Source of the DNA: Actinomycetota bacterium
GTDB taxonomy: Bacteria; Actinomycetota; Actinomycetes; Actinomycetales; Kineosporiaceae
DNA: 34,693 nt
Direction: 5' to 3'
NCBI GenBank assembly: GCA_030837505.1
Contig: JAUPKJ010000086.1
Location: 1-34,693, forward strand
In this document: in pieces, positions 16,523 through 24,859 of the stretch
Layout: each line of letters opens with the position of its first letter
Position numbering within the stretch: the first letter of the stretch is position 1
Position numbers and translations under genes: made by a program
The notes under the pieces: generated by a model
The model's input: only the letters and a program-made list of their open reading frames with translations
Told to the model about the DNA's origin: nothing
The model's database searches: none

Positions 16523-17304
16523 CCGGCCCTGGCACCGTAGCTCGGCCCGAAGAGCACTGCGTGCACGAGCAGCGGATGCAGTTGATGGATCAGCCGACGT
16601 TCCCGCCAGCCGTCGGCCAGGGGCCAGCATTCCTGGTAGGTGTCCAGGACCCTGTCGAGCCACGGCAGACCGAACAGTTCCAGCATCGCCAGATCGGTCT
16701 CGCGGTGGCCGCCATGGGCTGCCGGGTCTATCAGGACGGCGCCGTACTCGGTCCACAGGACGTTCCCCGACCACAGATCCCCGTGGAGCCGGGCCGGTGG
16801 TTCCTCCGGGCCGGTGAGGTCCGGGTCCCCGGCCACCAACCGTTCGCAGAGTTTTTCGACCGTTCGGGTGTCGATCGCCGAGAGGTTGCCCTTCTCGTGC
16901 GCCAGACGGGCATAGGGCAGGATCCGGTGCCCTGCGAAGAAGATTCCCCAGTGCCGGGCTGCGGGCAGTGTCGGATCGTGCACGTGCGCCAGGGGCAGGG
17001 AACCGATGAAACCGTCGCCCTGCCAGCCCGCGGGCGGAGCCCCGAACCAGGGTGCCCCCGCGCTGTGCATCGCGGCGAGTCTCAGGCCGAATTCTGTGGC
17101 CACGGGGACCGTCGCCGGAAGCTCTGACAACCGGGGGAGCACGATGTGGGCCTCGTCGACCTCGATCACCCTCGGTACGGCAACGCCTCCCTGTTCCAGC
17201 GTCGCCTGTTCCAGCCATGACAGACCGGCGGCCTCCACCGGGTAGAACCCGGCCGGGGCCGCCGGACGGCGTTTGACGAACGTTTCGTCACTCCGTCGTC
17301 GCAT
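16492..17304 (-). CDS. Fructosamine kinase-family protein
   Basis: The protein (270 residues from the ATG at 17304) is an aminoglycoside-phosphotransferase-fold kinase of the FN3K group: F-V-K near the start (ATP-binding Lys11), E-A-A-G-L-S-W-L, and the catalytic loop H-G-D-L-W-S-G-N followed by I-D-P-A. FN3K enzymes phosphorylate sugars attached to protein lysines, starting deglycation. A GAGGCGGCGG ribosome-binding site precedes the ATG at 17304; a longer in-frame start 14 codons upstream has less support. It overlaps the convergent MFS gene. The actual sugar substrate in bacteria is often ribulosamine or unknown. Confidence 0.9.
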   Translation of the reverse strand: MRRRSDETFVKRRPAAPAGFYPVEAAGLSWLEQATLEQGGVAVPRVIEVDEAHIVLPRLSELPATVPVATEFGLRLAAMHSAGAPWFGAPPAGWQGDGFIGSLPLAHVHDPTLPAARHWGIFFAGHRILPYARLAHEKGNLSAIDTRTVEKLCERLVAGDPDLTGPEEPPARLHGDLWSGNVLWTEYGAVLIDPAAHGGHRETDLAMLELFGLPWLDRVLDTYQECWPLADGWRERRLIHQLHPLLVHAVLFGPSYGARAGQVARRFVRG

Positions 17305-17412
17305 GTCCGCCGCCTCGAACCCCCGTTCGTGCGTCCTGGGGCCCACGGGGACGGTGGACCTCCGGTGGCTGAACGTCCCGGGGCCCGAACTGCGGTTGCT
17401 GCTGCACGGCGT

Positions 17413-17976
17413 TCACGCGGTGGCCGGGCCCGCTGATCGGCCCAGCCGGGCGCACAGCGTGCGCAGCATCTCGGAACAGGCCGCCTCGACCTGTTCGACG
17501 ACGTCCTCGAAGTCCTTCCGACCTCCGTAATAGGGGTCGGGGACGTCCAACACCGTTCCGGAAAGCCCCTGTGTCCGCGGGTCGAAGGAGCGCAGAAGGC
17601 GCACCTTGGCGCGGTCCTGCTCGCTGGAGGCCCAGGACCGCAGGGTGCGTAGATGCCCGGCGTCCAAGGCGATCACATGTTCCCTCCGGGGGAACCACTG
17701 AGGTTCGAACTGGCGAGCCCTGTGGGCCGAGCCGTCGTAGCCCGCTCGTTCCAGCGCCTTCACCGCGCGCTCATCGGCCGGGTCCCCGATGTGCCAGGCG
17801 CCGGTGCCGGCCGAGTCGACCTGGAACACGTCTCCCAGCCCCTGCTTCTGCGCCAGGTCGCGCATCACGACCTCGGCGATGGGGGATCGGCAGATATTGC
17901 CGGAACAGACGAAACAGACACGAATCCGTTCGACGGTGGAAGGAGAATCAGAGGACATGGCCTCATCGTCGACCAT
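17413..17976 (-). CDS. Low-molecular-weight protein-tyrosine phosphatase
   Basis: The CX5R active-site loop C-S-G-N-I-C-R-S (Cys24, Arg30) and the general-acid motif D-P-Y-Y (Asp147) identify a soluble LMW-PTP of 187 residues. These enzymes dephosphorylate protein tyrosines and in actinobacteria can affect secondary metabolism, as PtpA does in Streptomyces. The ATG at 17976 is chosen because AGGAGG lies 5 nt before it; another ATG 6 codons later is possible. It lies between the FN3K-like gene and a metallo-hydrolase gene, all on the minus strand with gaps of 108 and 135 bp. Confidence 0.95.
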   Translation of the reverse strand: MVDDEAMSSDSPSTVERIRVCFVCSGNICRSPIAEVVMRDLAQKQGLGDVFQVDSAGTGAWHIGDPADERAVKALERAGYDGSAHRARQFEPQWFPRREHVIALDAGHLRTLRSWASSEQDRAKVRLLRSFDPRTQGLSGTVLDVPDPYYGGRKDFEDVVEQVEAACSEMLRTLCARLGRSAGPATA

Positions 17977-18111
17977 CGAACCTCCTGGAAGGAATCTCTT
18001 CGTGGTTCCTGGCGAGGCTCGGCAGGCTCGCACCCGGTCACAATATCGTTCCCGGGGACGGCTGAGGATCTTCTGCGGTCCAGCCGGGGCGGACCCTCGT
18101 GCCGGAGCGTC

Positions 18112-19005
18112 TCACCGGGGCGACGCCGAAAGGACCCTTCTCAACGCCTTCAGCCCCGCAGCCCTGCCCACCCGCAGGCGGGTCGCGTGTCGCACGAGTT
18201 CCAGATCCGTGGCCCCGGGGGGAAGGGACCTGGCCAGGTCCGCGACCTGCGCAAGGTCCAGAGCCTGTTCATGGACGTACTGCGGGTCCACGACGTCCCC
18301 GTGGCCCGGGACGACCAGTGCCGGCAGCCGGGGCAGCAGGTTCTGCAGGGTCGTGGGCCATTCCAGGGGGAACGAGTCGCCGAAATCGGGGGGAGCGCCC
18401 TCCTCCACGAGGTCCCCGACGATCGTCACCCCGACGTCCGGAACTTCCAGCACGGCGTCGTGATCGGTGTGACCGAGTCCGGGGTGGTGCAGGGTGACCA
18501 GGCGACCGCCCAGATCGAGCATCACATCCTGGTCGAACACCAGGTTGGGGGGCAGCACTCTCACGTGCAGCACCGCCCGGGCGTCCTCGGGCTGCTGCGC
18601 GTCGAGCAGCCACCGCGAGGCCTCCTGTCGGATCGCCTCTCCCTCGTGCAGCAGACGGTCGCGGCAACGGTAATGGGCCCAGATCTCCAGCTCCGGTTGT
18701 TCGGCCGCGAAGGTCGCGTTGCCGAAACAGTGGTCGAAGTGCGCGTGGGTGTTGAAGACCGTCCACGGCAGGGAGGTCACCTGCCGCAGGGCGTCGATCA
18801 GCTCCGTCGCGTACCCGGCATGGGAGTGGGTGTCCACCAGCAGGCACCGTTCGTCCCCGAGCACCAGGACGACGTTGAGGTCCAGTACTCGGTGCCTGCG
18901 CACCAGAACTCCCGGGGCGATCTCACGCCACATGTCGCGCCAGGCGATCGACGGCTGATATCCGGCCAGAAATTCAGGCATGAGACCCCCGTTGAGTTCG
19001 GTCAC
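18112..19005 (-). CDS. Metallo-beta-lactamase-fold hydrolase
   Basis: The 297-residue protein carries the binuclear metal motif T-H-A-H-F-D-H (His87, His89, Asp91, His92), a later H-P-G-L-G-H-T-D-H segment and P-G-H-G-D-V, the full MBL-fold signature set. It lacks a signal peptide, so it is cytoplasmic. The start is the GTG at 19005, with GAGGAG 6 nt upstream. Members include hydrolases of thioesters, lactones and other substrates; specificity cannot be assigned. Confidence 0.9.
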   Translation of the reverse strand: MTELNGGLMPEFLAGYQPSIAWRDMWREIAPGVLVRRHRVLDLNVVLVLGDERCLLVDTHSHAGYATELIDALRQVTSLPWTVFNTHAHFDHCFGNATFAAEQPELEIWAHYRCRDRLLHEGEAIRQEASRWLLDAQQPEDARAVLHVRVLPPNLVFDQDVMLDLGGRLVTLHHPGLGHTDHDAVLEVPDVGVTIVGDLVEEGAPPDFGDSFPLEWPTTLQNLLPRLPALVVPGHGDVVDPQYVHEQALDLAQVADLARSLPPGATDLELVRHATRLRVGRAAGLKALRRVLSASPR

Positions 19006-19119
19006 CGCATCTCCTCGCGCATGGAACGAATCCGACGGTTTCCTCCTCGGGTTGCCGAAAGCTCACCCTCCTGTTTCCCGATTCCTGCACGAGGGTGTGC
19101 TCGCCCCCGGTAACGACCG

Positions 19120-19300
19120 ATGCACCGCCGCAACGAAGGTACCTTGCTCCTCGTCCGTCGGGGAGAGACCCACGTCCGTTCGGCACGATCGAGACCCGGT
19201 GCGACCCCCCGTTCACCGAGCGCTGTCATCGGGGGCTCCGGCCACGTGCCGGTGTGGGCCCTGCGGTGAAGGCCCTGCTGGCCCCCCTGAACAGCCTGCT
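19120..19300 (+). pseudogene. Decayed histidine-phosphatase (phosphoglycerate mutase-like) fragment
   Basis: From an ATG at 19120 one frame reads T-L-L-L-V-R-R-G-E-T-H-V, matching the family opening L-L-L-V-R-H-G-E-T but with the catalytic His replaced by Arg. The next frame (third frame, from about 19180) reads C-D-P-P-F-T-E-R-C, matching the D-P-P-L-T-E-R-G block at the right distance (about 21 residues). No single frame contains both, and nothing after about 19300 resembles the rest of a phosphatase. I infer a frameshifted and truncated remnant. The match is short, so the call is tentative. Confidence 0.45.
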
Positions 19301-19443
19301 ACGGTGTGAAAGTCTCAGATCACTATCAATACTACGGAACCATGGCAAGGCGGATGTGTTGTCCTCACTCTGTGGTACGGGTGGAGTCAACGCCGACCGC
19401 GGTTGCCCCGACGCCGGTTCTTCGCAATTCCCAGGAGATGAGC

Positions 19444-19740
19444 ATGGTCCTTCGGTACCGAGTGCTGGCATCACCTGGTGCACTGATCCTGACACTGGTA
19501 GGAGGCATGGTCATCGCCCCGGCAGCGATGGCCGATGGCCCGAACGACACGCAACGTACCGACTCGGGCGCCATCAGCACCGCCGGCGATGACGGTGAAC
19601 TCGGTGGTCTCGATCCCGCCGAGATCGCGCTGTGGGAATCCGGTGTTCCCCTCACCGTCACCATCGACCCCGTGACCGGTGCGCTCACGAGCGTCAAAAA
19701 GACAGAGGCCTCCGCGTCCACGCAGCTCGCGTCCACGTAG
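19444..19740 (+). CDS. Small secreted protein (98 aa), unknown function
   Basis: The ATG at 19444 has AGGAG about 6 nt upstream; an alternative ATG at 19438 lies too close to it. The first 30 residues form a clear Sec signal peptide (basic start, hydrophobic core ALILTLVGGMVIAP, A-x-A cleavage after A-M-A). The mature part is about 68 residues, rich in Asp, Gly and Thr, with L-D-P-A-E-I-A-L-W-E-S-G and V-T-I-D-P-V-T-G-A-L-T-S-V. I recall similar L-D-P-x-E / D-P-x-T-G patterns in small exported actinobacterial proteins but no named family. It is followed by a hairpin at 19767-19784. Confidence 0.7.
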   Translation: MVLRYRVLASPGALILTLVGGMVIAPAAMADGPNDTQRTDSGAISTAGDDGELGGLDPAEIALWESGVPLTVTIDPVTGALTSVKKTEASASTQLAST

Positions 19741-19766
19741 CGTCTCCAACAGCTGTAGTGCGGGAC

Positions 19767-19784
19767 GGACCTGCCGACAGGTCC
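19767..19784 (+). terminator. Short hairpin after the secreted-protein gene
   Basis: GGACCTG and CAGGTCC form a perfect 7-bp stem with a 4-nt loop, 27 nt after the stop codon at 19740. It lacks a U-tract. The remaining gap to 20016 shows nothing else. Confidence 0.5.
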
Positions 19785-20016
19785 GGCCGACGCCACGCCC
19801 CTGGTTCGACTTCGACGGCACCGGGGTGAAGGGAACCTGACCCGACCGCGGATCGTTCTCTTTCCGGCAATCATTCCGCGAAACCCTGCCGGCCCTTTTC
19901 CCCGTCGACGGTCCGCAGCGAAGCGTACGTCCCCAAGAGTGACCGGCAAAAGGGCCCATCTCAAGGCATAGCACTACCGAAGACACGAGCGGGCCGGACT
20001 CCTTCATCGGCCGCAA

Positions 20017-21024
20017 TCAGTAGAACTGGCCGTGGAAGAGGTCCAAGGCCGACTCCCGCAGGGGAACCGGCCAGGCGTCCCAACCAGGCTCCGGCTCCGG
20101 CTCCGGATCTGCGCCCCGCCCGCCGGTCCCACCGCCCTGCGGCAGTTCGCCCCCTCCCGCGCCGTCGCTCGGCTCGTCGTCACCCGTCCGGTCGACGCCG
20201 GCCTGCCCGGCCTCCTCGGGGTCCTCGGCAGCCCCTGTGATCACTCCGGCTCCCCGCAGGGTGTACAGACGGCCCCGGGAGACAAGGACCAACCGGACCC
20301 TGCTGGGGGTCTGCGGGGAGCCGCAGCGCGCCACCCACCCGGCGGTGACCTCCGCCGTCCCGTCGCCGTCCAGGTCCTTCACCGTCACGGACCCGGGGTC
20401 CACGCGGGCCGTCAGCGCCTGTCGCCGGCACCACAGCTCGGGCTCCAGGATCCGGCGGACCGCCGTCGGGGACAGGCCCGAGGACGACAGCAGGAGGACC
20501 CTCAGGCGGATCCGGCCGCCGTCCTCCTCGGGGGAGCCCTCGGACTCGCGCAGGGAGGCCAGGAGATGCCGGCCGGTGGAGTCCGTCCAGCTCCATCCGC
20601 CGGTGATCTCCCCCCGGGGAGAGATCCCGGCTCCCAGGAGCTCGACCGAGACCCGACCCGCAGGGACCTGCGCCGGTCGGATCGGACTCGGGCCGGGGGT
20701 GCGGGGTTCAGTGGTCGGTCGTTCCGCGGTGGGGGAGGACGCGGAAGCCGTCGGAAGCGTGCTCCCGGAAGCCGACGGCGTGCGCTTCGCGGACCCGTCC
20801 CCCGCCCCGGGGCCTGCCTGCCGGACCAGGGCCAGAGCAAGGGCCACCACGACCAGCAGGGCCATCGCGACGACGCCGACGAGCAGCCACCGGCTCCCCT
20901 CCGGCGGGCCGGTGTACGAGCCTCCGTTGTTCGGTGCCCGGGTGTTCGGTGCTCGGGCGTGCGGTGCCCGGGTATGTGGTGCCTGGGCGTCGAAGGGGCC
21001 GGAGCCCTCCGGTCCGTGGTTCAC
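20017..21024 (-). CDS. Membrane-anchored protein with DxDGDG repeat-type domain
   Basis: The 335-residue protein has a cytoplasmic Pro/Ala-rich N-terminus with four RAPN/RAPH-type repeats (about 15-33), one membrane helix (about 46-67), a Ser/Thr/Pro stalk (about 75-115) and a folded extracytoplasmic domain (about 120-260). That domain has V-T-V-K-D-L-D-G-D-G-T-A-E-V, an EF-hand/FG-GAP-like calcium loop, and two cysteines (in L-W-C-R and A-R-C-G) that could pair. It resembles the M949_RS01915-type surface proteins, but I hold that as tentative. The acidic C-terminus has a PEPEPEP run. Divergent from the GGDEF-EAL gene. Confidence 0.65.
   Translation of the reverse strand: MNHGPEGSGPFDAQAPHTRAPHARAPNTRAPNNGGSYTGPPEGSRWLLVGVVAMALLVVVALALALVRQAGPGAGDGSAKRTPSASGSTLPTASASSPTAERPTTEPRTPGPSPIRPAQVPAGRVSVELLGAGISPRGEITGGWSWTDSTGRHLLASLRESEGSPEEDGGRIRLRVLLLSSSGLSPTAVRRILEPELWCRRQALTARVDPGSVTVKDLDGDGTAEVTAGWVARCGSPQTPSRVRLVLVSRGRLYTLRGAGVITGAAEDPEEAGQAGVDRTGDDEPSDGAGGGELPQGGGTGGRGADPEPEPEPGWDAWPVPLRESALDLFHGQFY
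20929..20982. repeat. Imperfect 15-bp repeat, about four copies
   Basis: Four imperfect copies of a 15-bp unit encode A-P-(H/N)-x-R in the cytoplasmic N-terminus of the DxDGDG protein. Copies differ by one to three bases. Confidence 0.85.
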
Positions 21025-21174
21025 TGCGGTCCTCCAGGTGCCCTTCTCGGCAGTGATAGTGCCACGATCGGGGCGGAAGGGACACTCCGCGCTGTCGAGA
21101 AACAGGCCGTGGCAGGGGGCTGTCGGGCTTCTTCGCCCTCAAGTCACCCCCGCGACCGGCCGATTCTCCTGAGC

Positions 21175-23298
21175 GTGAGCCAAGGCCCGAGCGCCGCTCC
21201 CGAGGAGCGCAAGACCCCAGGCCGGACAGGGCCGCGTACACGCACGGGCCCGGTCGCTCTGGCCGGCGGAGTCGTCGTCGGGCTGGGGGTTCCCCTTGCC
21301 CTTCCGTTCCTCGGGGTGCCGTTCGAGGACATGACCGCACAGGTGGTCCTGGCCTGTCTGGCGGTGACGCTCGTCGTCACGTGGATCGATGTGATCTTCA
21401 TGCGGTGGCTGGCCGGCAAATATGTGGGGGACCTGGCCAGCGGGGTCGAGGCCGTCGCGAAGACCCTGAGGCACGGCGTCCAACAGTCCTGGCAGTCCGG
21501 GAACCTGCGCGAATTGCGCATTCCCGAGAACTCCGACGGTGAGCTCGGACGTGCGAGCCGGGCCGTCAACGAACTCATCGAGGCCCTGGAGGCCGAACGG
21601 GCCTTTCGCAGCATCGTGGATGCCTCGGGCGACCTCGTCCTGCTGCTCGACGACACCGGACAGGTGGCCTTCTCCTCGAAATCCGTCACCAAGATCCTTG
21701 GATGGACGGCGGGCGAGCTGCACCAACAGCCGCTGGCGGCCTTCGTCCACGCCGGTGACATCGAACGGTTCGCGGAACTGATCGACGCCGAGGGGGACCC
21801 GCCCGCCGAGTCCGATCGGCCCCGGCTGCGCCTGCGCTCACAGGACGGCTCGTGGAGGGTCATGGAGTGGGCCGTCTCGGTGCGCGGGGACCGGGAACTG
21901 GGCAAGGTGCTCCTCACTGGCCGGGACGTGACCGACCAGGTGGAGGTCGAGAGGGAGCTGCTCCACCAGGCTCACCACGACCCCTTGACGGGGCTGCCCA
22001 ACCGCAAGGCCCTGATGCAGATCTCCCACGAGACCGTCATCACGGCGTCGGCGGACAGGCCGGTGGCAGTCCTGATGATTGACTTGGACCGTTTCAAGGA
22101 CGTCAACGACAGCCTGGGACACGCCGTGGGGGACAAACTGCTCTCCCAGGTCGGGCAGCGACTGCGGTCCATCCTGCGACCCGGGGACACCATCGCCCGG
22201 TTGGGCGGGGACGAGTTCGCGGTCCTGCTTCCCATGGCCAACGAGTCCGACGCCCGTCTCGTGGCCGAGCGTCTGGCCGGTCAGCTGGAGGAGCCCTTCG
22301 CCATCGACGGGATGGACCTGCACGTTGAGGCCTCGATCGGTATCGCCGTCAGCCACCGCACCGGCAGGGAGGAAAAAGCGACCACCGAGACGCTCTTCCG
22401 GGAGTCCGACATCGCGATGTACCGGGCGAAGGAGGGCGGGACCGGAATCGCGATCTTCGATCCGGATCGTGACTCCGGACAGAGCCGCTCCCGACTGGAG
22501 ATGTCGGCGGAGCTGCGCAAAGCGATCAACGAGAATCAGCTCATTCTGCACTACCAGCCGGTGGTGGACGTGCTCCAGGGGCGCTTGGCCGGGGTCGAGG
22601 CCCTTGTCCGCTGGCAGCACCCCGAGCGGGGGCTGATGGCACCGGGGGAGTTCCTGCCCCTGGCCGAGCAGACCGGGTTGATCGTGCCCCTGTCCAAGTG
22701 GGTCATGGCCAAGGCTCTGGGACAGGCCGCCCTCTGGCTGGGCGGTGGGCGACCACTGCAGATCGCCGTCAACATGTCTCCCCGCTGGTTGCAGAACGTC
22801 GATGTCCCGGACATCGTCGCCAGTCTGCTGGCCGAGACCGAGGTGTCTCCCAGCCTCCTGCGCCTGGAGATCACGGAGAGCGTCGTCCTGGCAGACCCCG
22901 AGGAGACCCTGCCGATGCTGAACCGTCTGCGGCGGATGGGGATCGGCCTGTCCCTGGACGACTTCGGCACGGGGTACTCGTCCATGACCCACCTGCGCAA
23001 CCTGCCGGTGGACGAGGTGAAGGTCGACCGGGCCTTCGTCCAGGCGATGACCTCCAGCCCGGAGGACGCGGTGATCGTGCGGGCGGCGATCGAACTGGGA
23101 CACAACCTGGGGATGTCCGTCGTGGCCGAGGGAATCGAGGACGCCGACACCCTCGCCGAGATCGTCGCCAGCGGCTGTTCCCTCGCGCAGGGCTACTACT
23201 TCTCGCGGCCGCTGCCCCCGGAGGAACTCATGCGGTGGGCGCAGGAACGGTTCCCGTACACCCCCGAGGAGGCCCTCCAGCATGACGTCCTGGGCTGA
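21175..23298 (+). CDS. Membrane PAS-GGDEF-EAL cyclic di-GMP enzyme
   Basis: The 707-residue protein has two membrane helices (about 27-48 and 53-77), a HAMP-like linker (84-140), a PAS domain (about 142-256), a GGDEF domain (about 263-430) and an EAL domain (about 445-690). GGDEF is exact (344-348), with an inhibitory RxxD site five residues upstream (Arg335-Asp338). EAL residues are complete: E-A-L (475-477), N-M-S, E-I-T-E, D-D-F-G-T-G-Y (595-601), and E-G-I-E. Both activities, synthesis and breakdown of c-di-GMP, are therefore plausible. The GTG at 21175 has only a weak ribosome-binding site. It ends in a hairpin shared with the convergent neighbour. Confidence 0.95.
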   Translation: MSQGPSAAPEERKTPGRTGPRTRTGPVALAGGVVVGLGVPLALPFLGVPFEDMTAQVVLACLAVTLVVTWIDVIFMRWLAGKYVGDLASGVEAVAKTLRHGVQQSWQSGNLRELRIPENSDGELGRASRAVNELIEALEAERAFRSIVDASGDLVLLLDDTGQVAFSSKSVTKILGWTAGELHQQPLAAFVHAGDIERFAELIDAEGDPPAESDRPRLRLRSQDGSWRVMEWAVSVRGDRELGKVLLTGRDVTDQVEVERELLHQAHHDPLTGLPNRKALMQISHETVITASADRPVAVLMIDLDRFKDVNDSLGHAVGDKLLSQVGQRLRSILRPGDTIARLGGDEFAVLLPMANESDARLVAERLAGQLEEPFAIDGMDLHVEASIGIAVSHRTGREEKATTETLFRESDIAMYRAKEGGTGIAIFDPDRDSGQSRSRLEMSAELRKAINENQLILHYQPVVDVLQGRLAGVEALVRWQHPERGLMAPGEFLPLAEQTGLIVPLSKWVMAKALGQAALWLGGGRPLQIAVNMSPRWLQNVDVPDIVASLLAETEVSPSLLRLEITESVVLADPEETLPMLNRLRRMGIGLSLDDFGTGYSSMTHLRNLPVDEVKVDRAFVQAMTSSPEDAVIVRAAIELGHNLGMSVVAEGIEDADTLAEIVASGCSLAQGYYFSRPLPPEELMRWAQERFPYTPEEALQHDVLG

Positions 23299-23354
23299 GG
23301 CCCTCCTCGGCGAGGGGGTTCCCGGGCGAGGGAACGGCAGCTCGCCGGGGCCTC
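23297..23354. terminator. Large bidirectional terminator between convergent genes
   Basis: GAGGCCC (23297-23303) pairs with GGGCCTC (23348-23354), CGGCGAG (23308-23314) with CTCGCCG (23341-23347), and an inner GTTCCC/GGGAAC pair forms the tip. The outer arms contain bases of both stop codons (23296-23298 and 23353-23355), so one structure ends both genes. Confidence 0.8.
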
Positions 23355-23718
23355 AGTCCCGGATCACGGCCCTGAGGACCAGGCTGGTGACGGTCACGAC
23401 GAGGGCCGCAAGGACCGCCGACCAGAAGAAGTCGTCGATCGTGAAGTTCAGGCCGAGTTTGCCGGACATCCAGGAGACGAGTTCGAGCATGAGGGCGTTG
23501 ACCAGGAAGGCCATCAGCCCCAGCGTCAGCAGGTAAGCAGGCATCGTCGCGAAGGCGACGACCGGCTTGATGAAGGTGTTGACGAAGCCGAACAACACCC
23601 CGAGCACGGCGAGAGTCAGCAGGGTGTTGCCGAGTCCGTCGCCCGTGACGTCGACGCCGGGCACGACCAGTGCCGCCACCCAGATTGCTGCGGCATTGAT
23701 AAAGATCTTGGTAAGCAT
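23353..23718 (-). CDS. PF04020-type (phage holin family 4 superfamily) membrane protein
   Basis: The 121-residue protein has four hydrophobic helices: I-F-I-N-A-A-A-I-W-V-A-A-L-V-V-P-G, N-T-L-L-T-L-A-V-L-G-V-L-F-G-F-V-N-T-F-I-K-P, Y-L-L-T-L-G-L-M-A-F-L-V-N-A-L-M-L and a C-terminal helix. The N-x-x-I-K-P and L-T-L-G-L motifs are those of PF04020 (YvlD-like). Despite the historical 'phage holin' label these are ordinary chromosomal proteins of unknown function. The ATG at 23718 fits the family start; a GTG at 23727 is the alternative. Confidence 0.85.
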   Translation of the reverse strand: MLTKIFINAAAIWVAALVVPGVDVTGDGLGNTLLTLAVLGVLFGFVNTFIKPVVAFATMPAYLLTLGLMAFLVNALMLELVSWMSGKLGLNFTIDDFFWSAVLAALVVTVTSLVLRAVIRD

Positions 23719-23819
23719 CCCACTCACGCGCGCATCATCACATGTTCCGTCCTTCCTGGGTACCCGACCGAGGCCCGCAAGGCACGGGAACATCAACATG
23801 GAAGCGTAGAGTAATTGAA

Positions 23820-23938
23820 CGATTACGCTAAGTTAGGGAACGCCTGGGGAGGAAAAGGGTCGTTCGGGGGCGCAGGGATCTGTCCCGCGGAAGCGCACGG
23901 CATGGGTTGGTGACCTGGAGCGTCTAAGCGATTACGCT
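23820..23938. promoter_or_regulatory. Direct repeats of CGATTACGCT upstream of the Pro-rich gene
   Basis: CGATTACGCT occurs at 23820-23829 and 23929-23938, 109 bp apart. The second copy sits in AGCGATTACGCT (arms AGCG/CGCT) and the first is preceded by AGCGTA 16 nt upstream of its TACGCT, so each can form a dyad. This A/T-rich 10-mer stands out in high-GC DNA. The sites lie between the PF04020 gene (leftward) and the Pro-rich gene (rightward); I know no named actinobacterial box with this sequence. Confidence 0.45.
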
Positions 23939-24041
23939 CTGATGTGTTCCTGGGGTGGTTGCCATGATGAACAGGCCACCGTCCGGGCGGAGACCACACC
24001 GGTCCTGGAACCGGTACCCGAACGACTTGGCGAGGAAACGA

Positions 24042-24821
24042 ATGTCCCACAGCACCGGTTCGGACGGACCGGCCCCGGTACGGTCCCGAGGGATCGTCCT
24101 CCCGACGTTGCTGTCGGCTGCCCTGTGCGGCGGATCGATCCTCGCCCTCGCGACAGCGGGGACCACTGCCCTGCTGCAGGGGAGCGTCCCGGACGGGAGT
24201 GCGCCCGCCGTCCACCCGCCGTCCGGTGTGGTGGCCCTGGAGGCCAGGCCCCGGCCGACGACGGCGAGGACCAGCAGCGTGCGCCGTCCCCCCGAGGTGG
24301 TGACGAGCGCCATCCCCGCGACCTTCCCCGGTCCGGCCCGTTCGGTCCGCCCGGACGGACCCGCCGGGCCGAGTCCCACTGCCGAGCCCGAGCCCGAACG
24401 CGGGGACGCCGGGCCCGTTGATGACGAGCCCCTCCCGCCCGGTCGGACCTCGCTGCCCGAACCCCAGCGGGAAGTGATCGAGGGACTGGATCTTCCCTCC
24501 GCGCCGGTCCCCGCCCGTCGCGAGGCCGTGGAGCCCGTACCGTCGATCTCGGTCACGGTGCCCGATCCGGACATCACGCCTCCCCCCGTGGGTCCCACCC
24601 CGCATTCGGCACACCCCAGCGGTGTCGAGAAGCCCCCACCGGGACAGGACCCGCTGTCGGGACGGAACTCGCTGTCGGGACGGGAACCAGCGACTCGTCT
24701 TCTGCGATTGAACGAACAGAGGTGGAGGAAAACTTGCTTTCGGGCCTGTTTCCTGTGTTGCTCCGGGGACAGGGCGAAGCAGTGTTCTCGCAGCTGCGTC
24801 CCTGGGACGATCACACCCTGA
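24042..24821 (+). CDS. Pro-rich membrane-anchored protein, apparently frameshifted near its end
   Basis: The ATG at 24042 follows GAGGAAACGA. The frame encodes a short basic start, one hydrophobic segment (about 17-40, IVLPTLLSAALCGGSILALA) that may be a signal anchor, and a long Pro/Arg/Ser-rich extracytoplasmic region. From about codon 210 onward third-position G/C falls and the tail becomes Cys-rich, whereas the frame one base back reads sensibly (V-E-E-N-L-L-S-G-L-F-P-V-L-L-R-G-Q-G-E-A-V-F-S-Q-L) to a stop at 24932-24934. I infer a one-base change, possibly in the C5 run at 24633-24637. Function unknown. As written it ends at 24821. Confidence 0.55.
   Translation: MSHSTGSDGPAPVRSRGIVLPTLLSAALCGGSILALATAGTTALLQGSVPDGSAPAVHPPSGVVALEARPRPTTARTSSVRRPPEVVTSAIPATFPGPARSVRPDGPAGPSPTAEPEPERGDAGPVDDEPLPPGRTSLPEPQREVIEGLDLPSAPVPARREAVEPVPSISVTVPDPDITPPPVGPTPHSAHPSGVEKPPPGQDPLSGRNSLSGREPATRLLRLNEQRWRKTCFRACFLCCSGDRAKQCSRSCVPGTITP
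24652..24687. repeat. 18-bp imperfect direct repeat in the Pro-rich gene
   Basis: CGCTGTCGGGACGGAACT (24652-24669) is repeated from 24670 with one extra G and a changed end. It lies next to the apparent frameshift, so slippage here may have contributed. Confidence 0.8.
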
Positions 24822-24859
24822 CGGGCCGGCGTCGCCCACCGGCCGACCCCCTGCCCCCG

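Noticed and set aside
23353-23718. Phage remnant suggested by the 'phage holin' family name
   Set aside because: PF04020 proteins are ordinary chromosomal membrane proteins, and no phage genes are nearby.
23830-24041. Possible c-di-AMP (ydaO-type) riboswitch upstream of the Pro-rich gene
   Set aside because: The region has G-rich blocks, but I could not match the ordered conserved core of that class, and the downstream gene is not a typical target.
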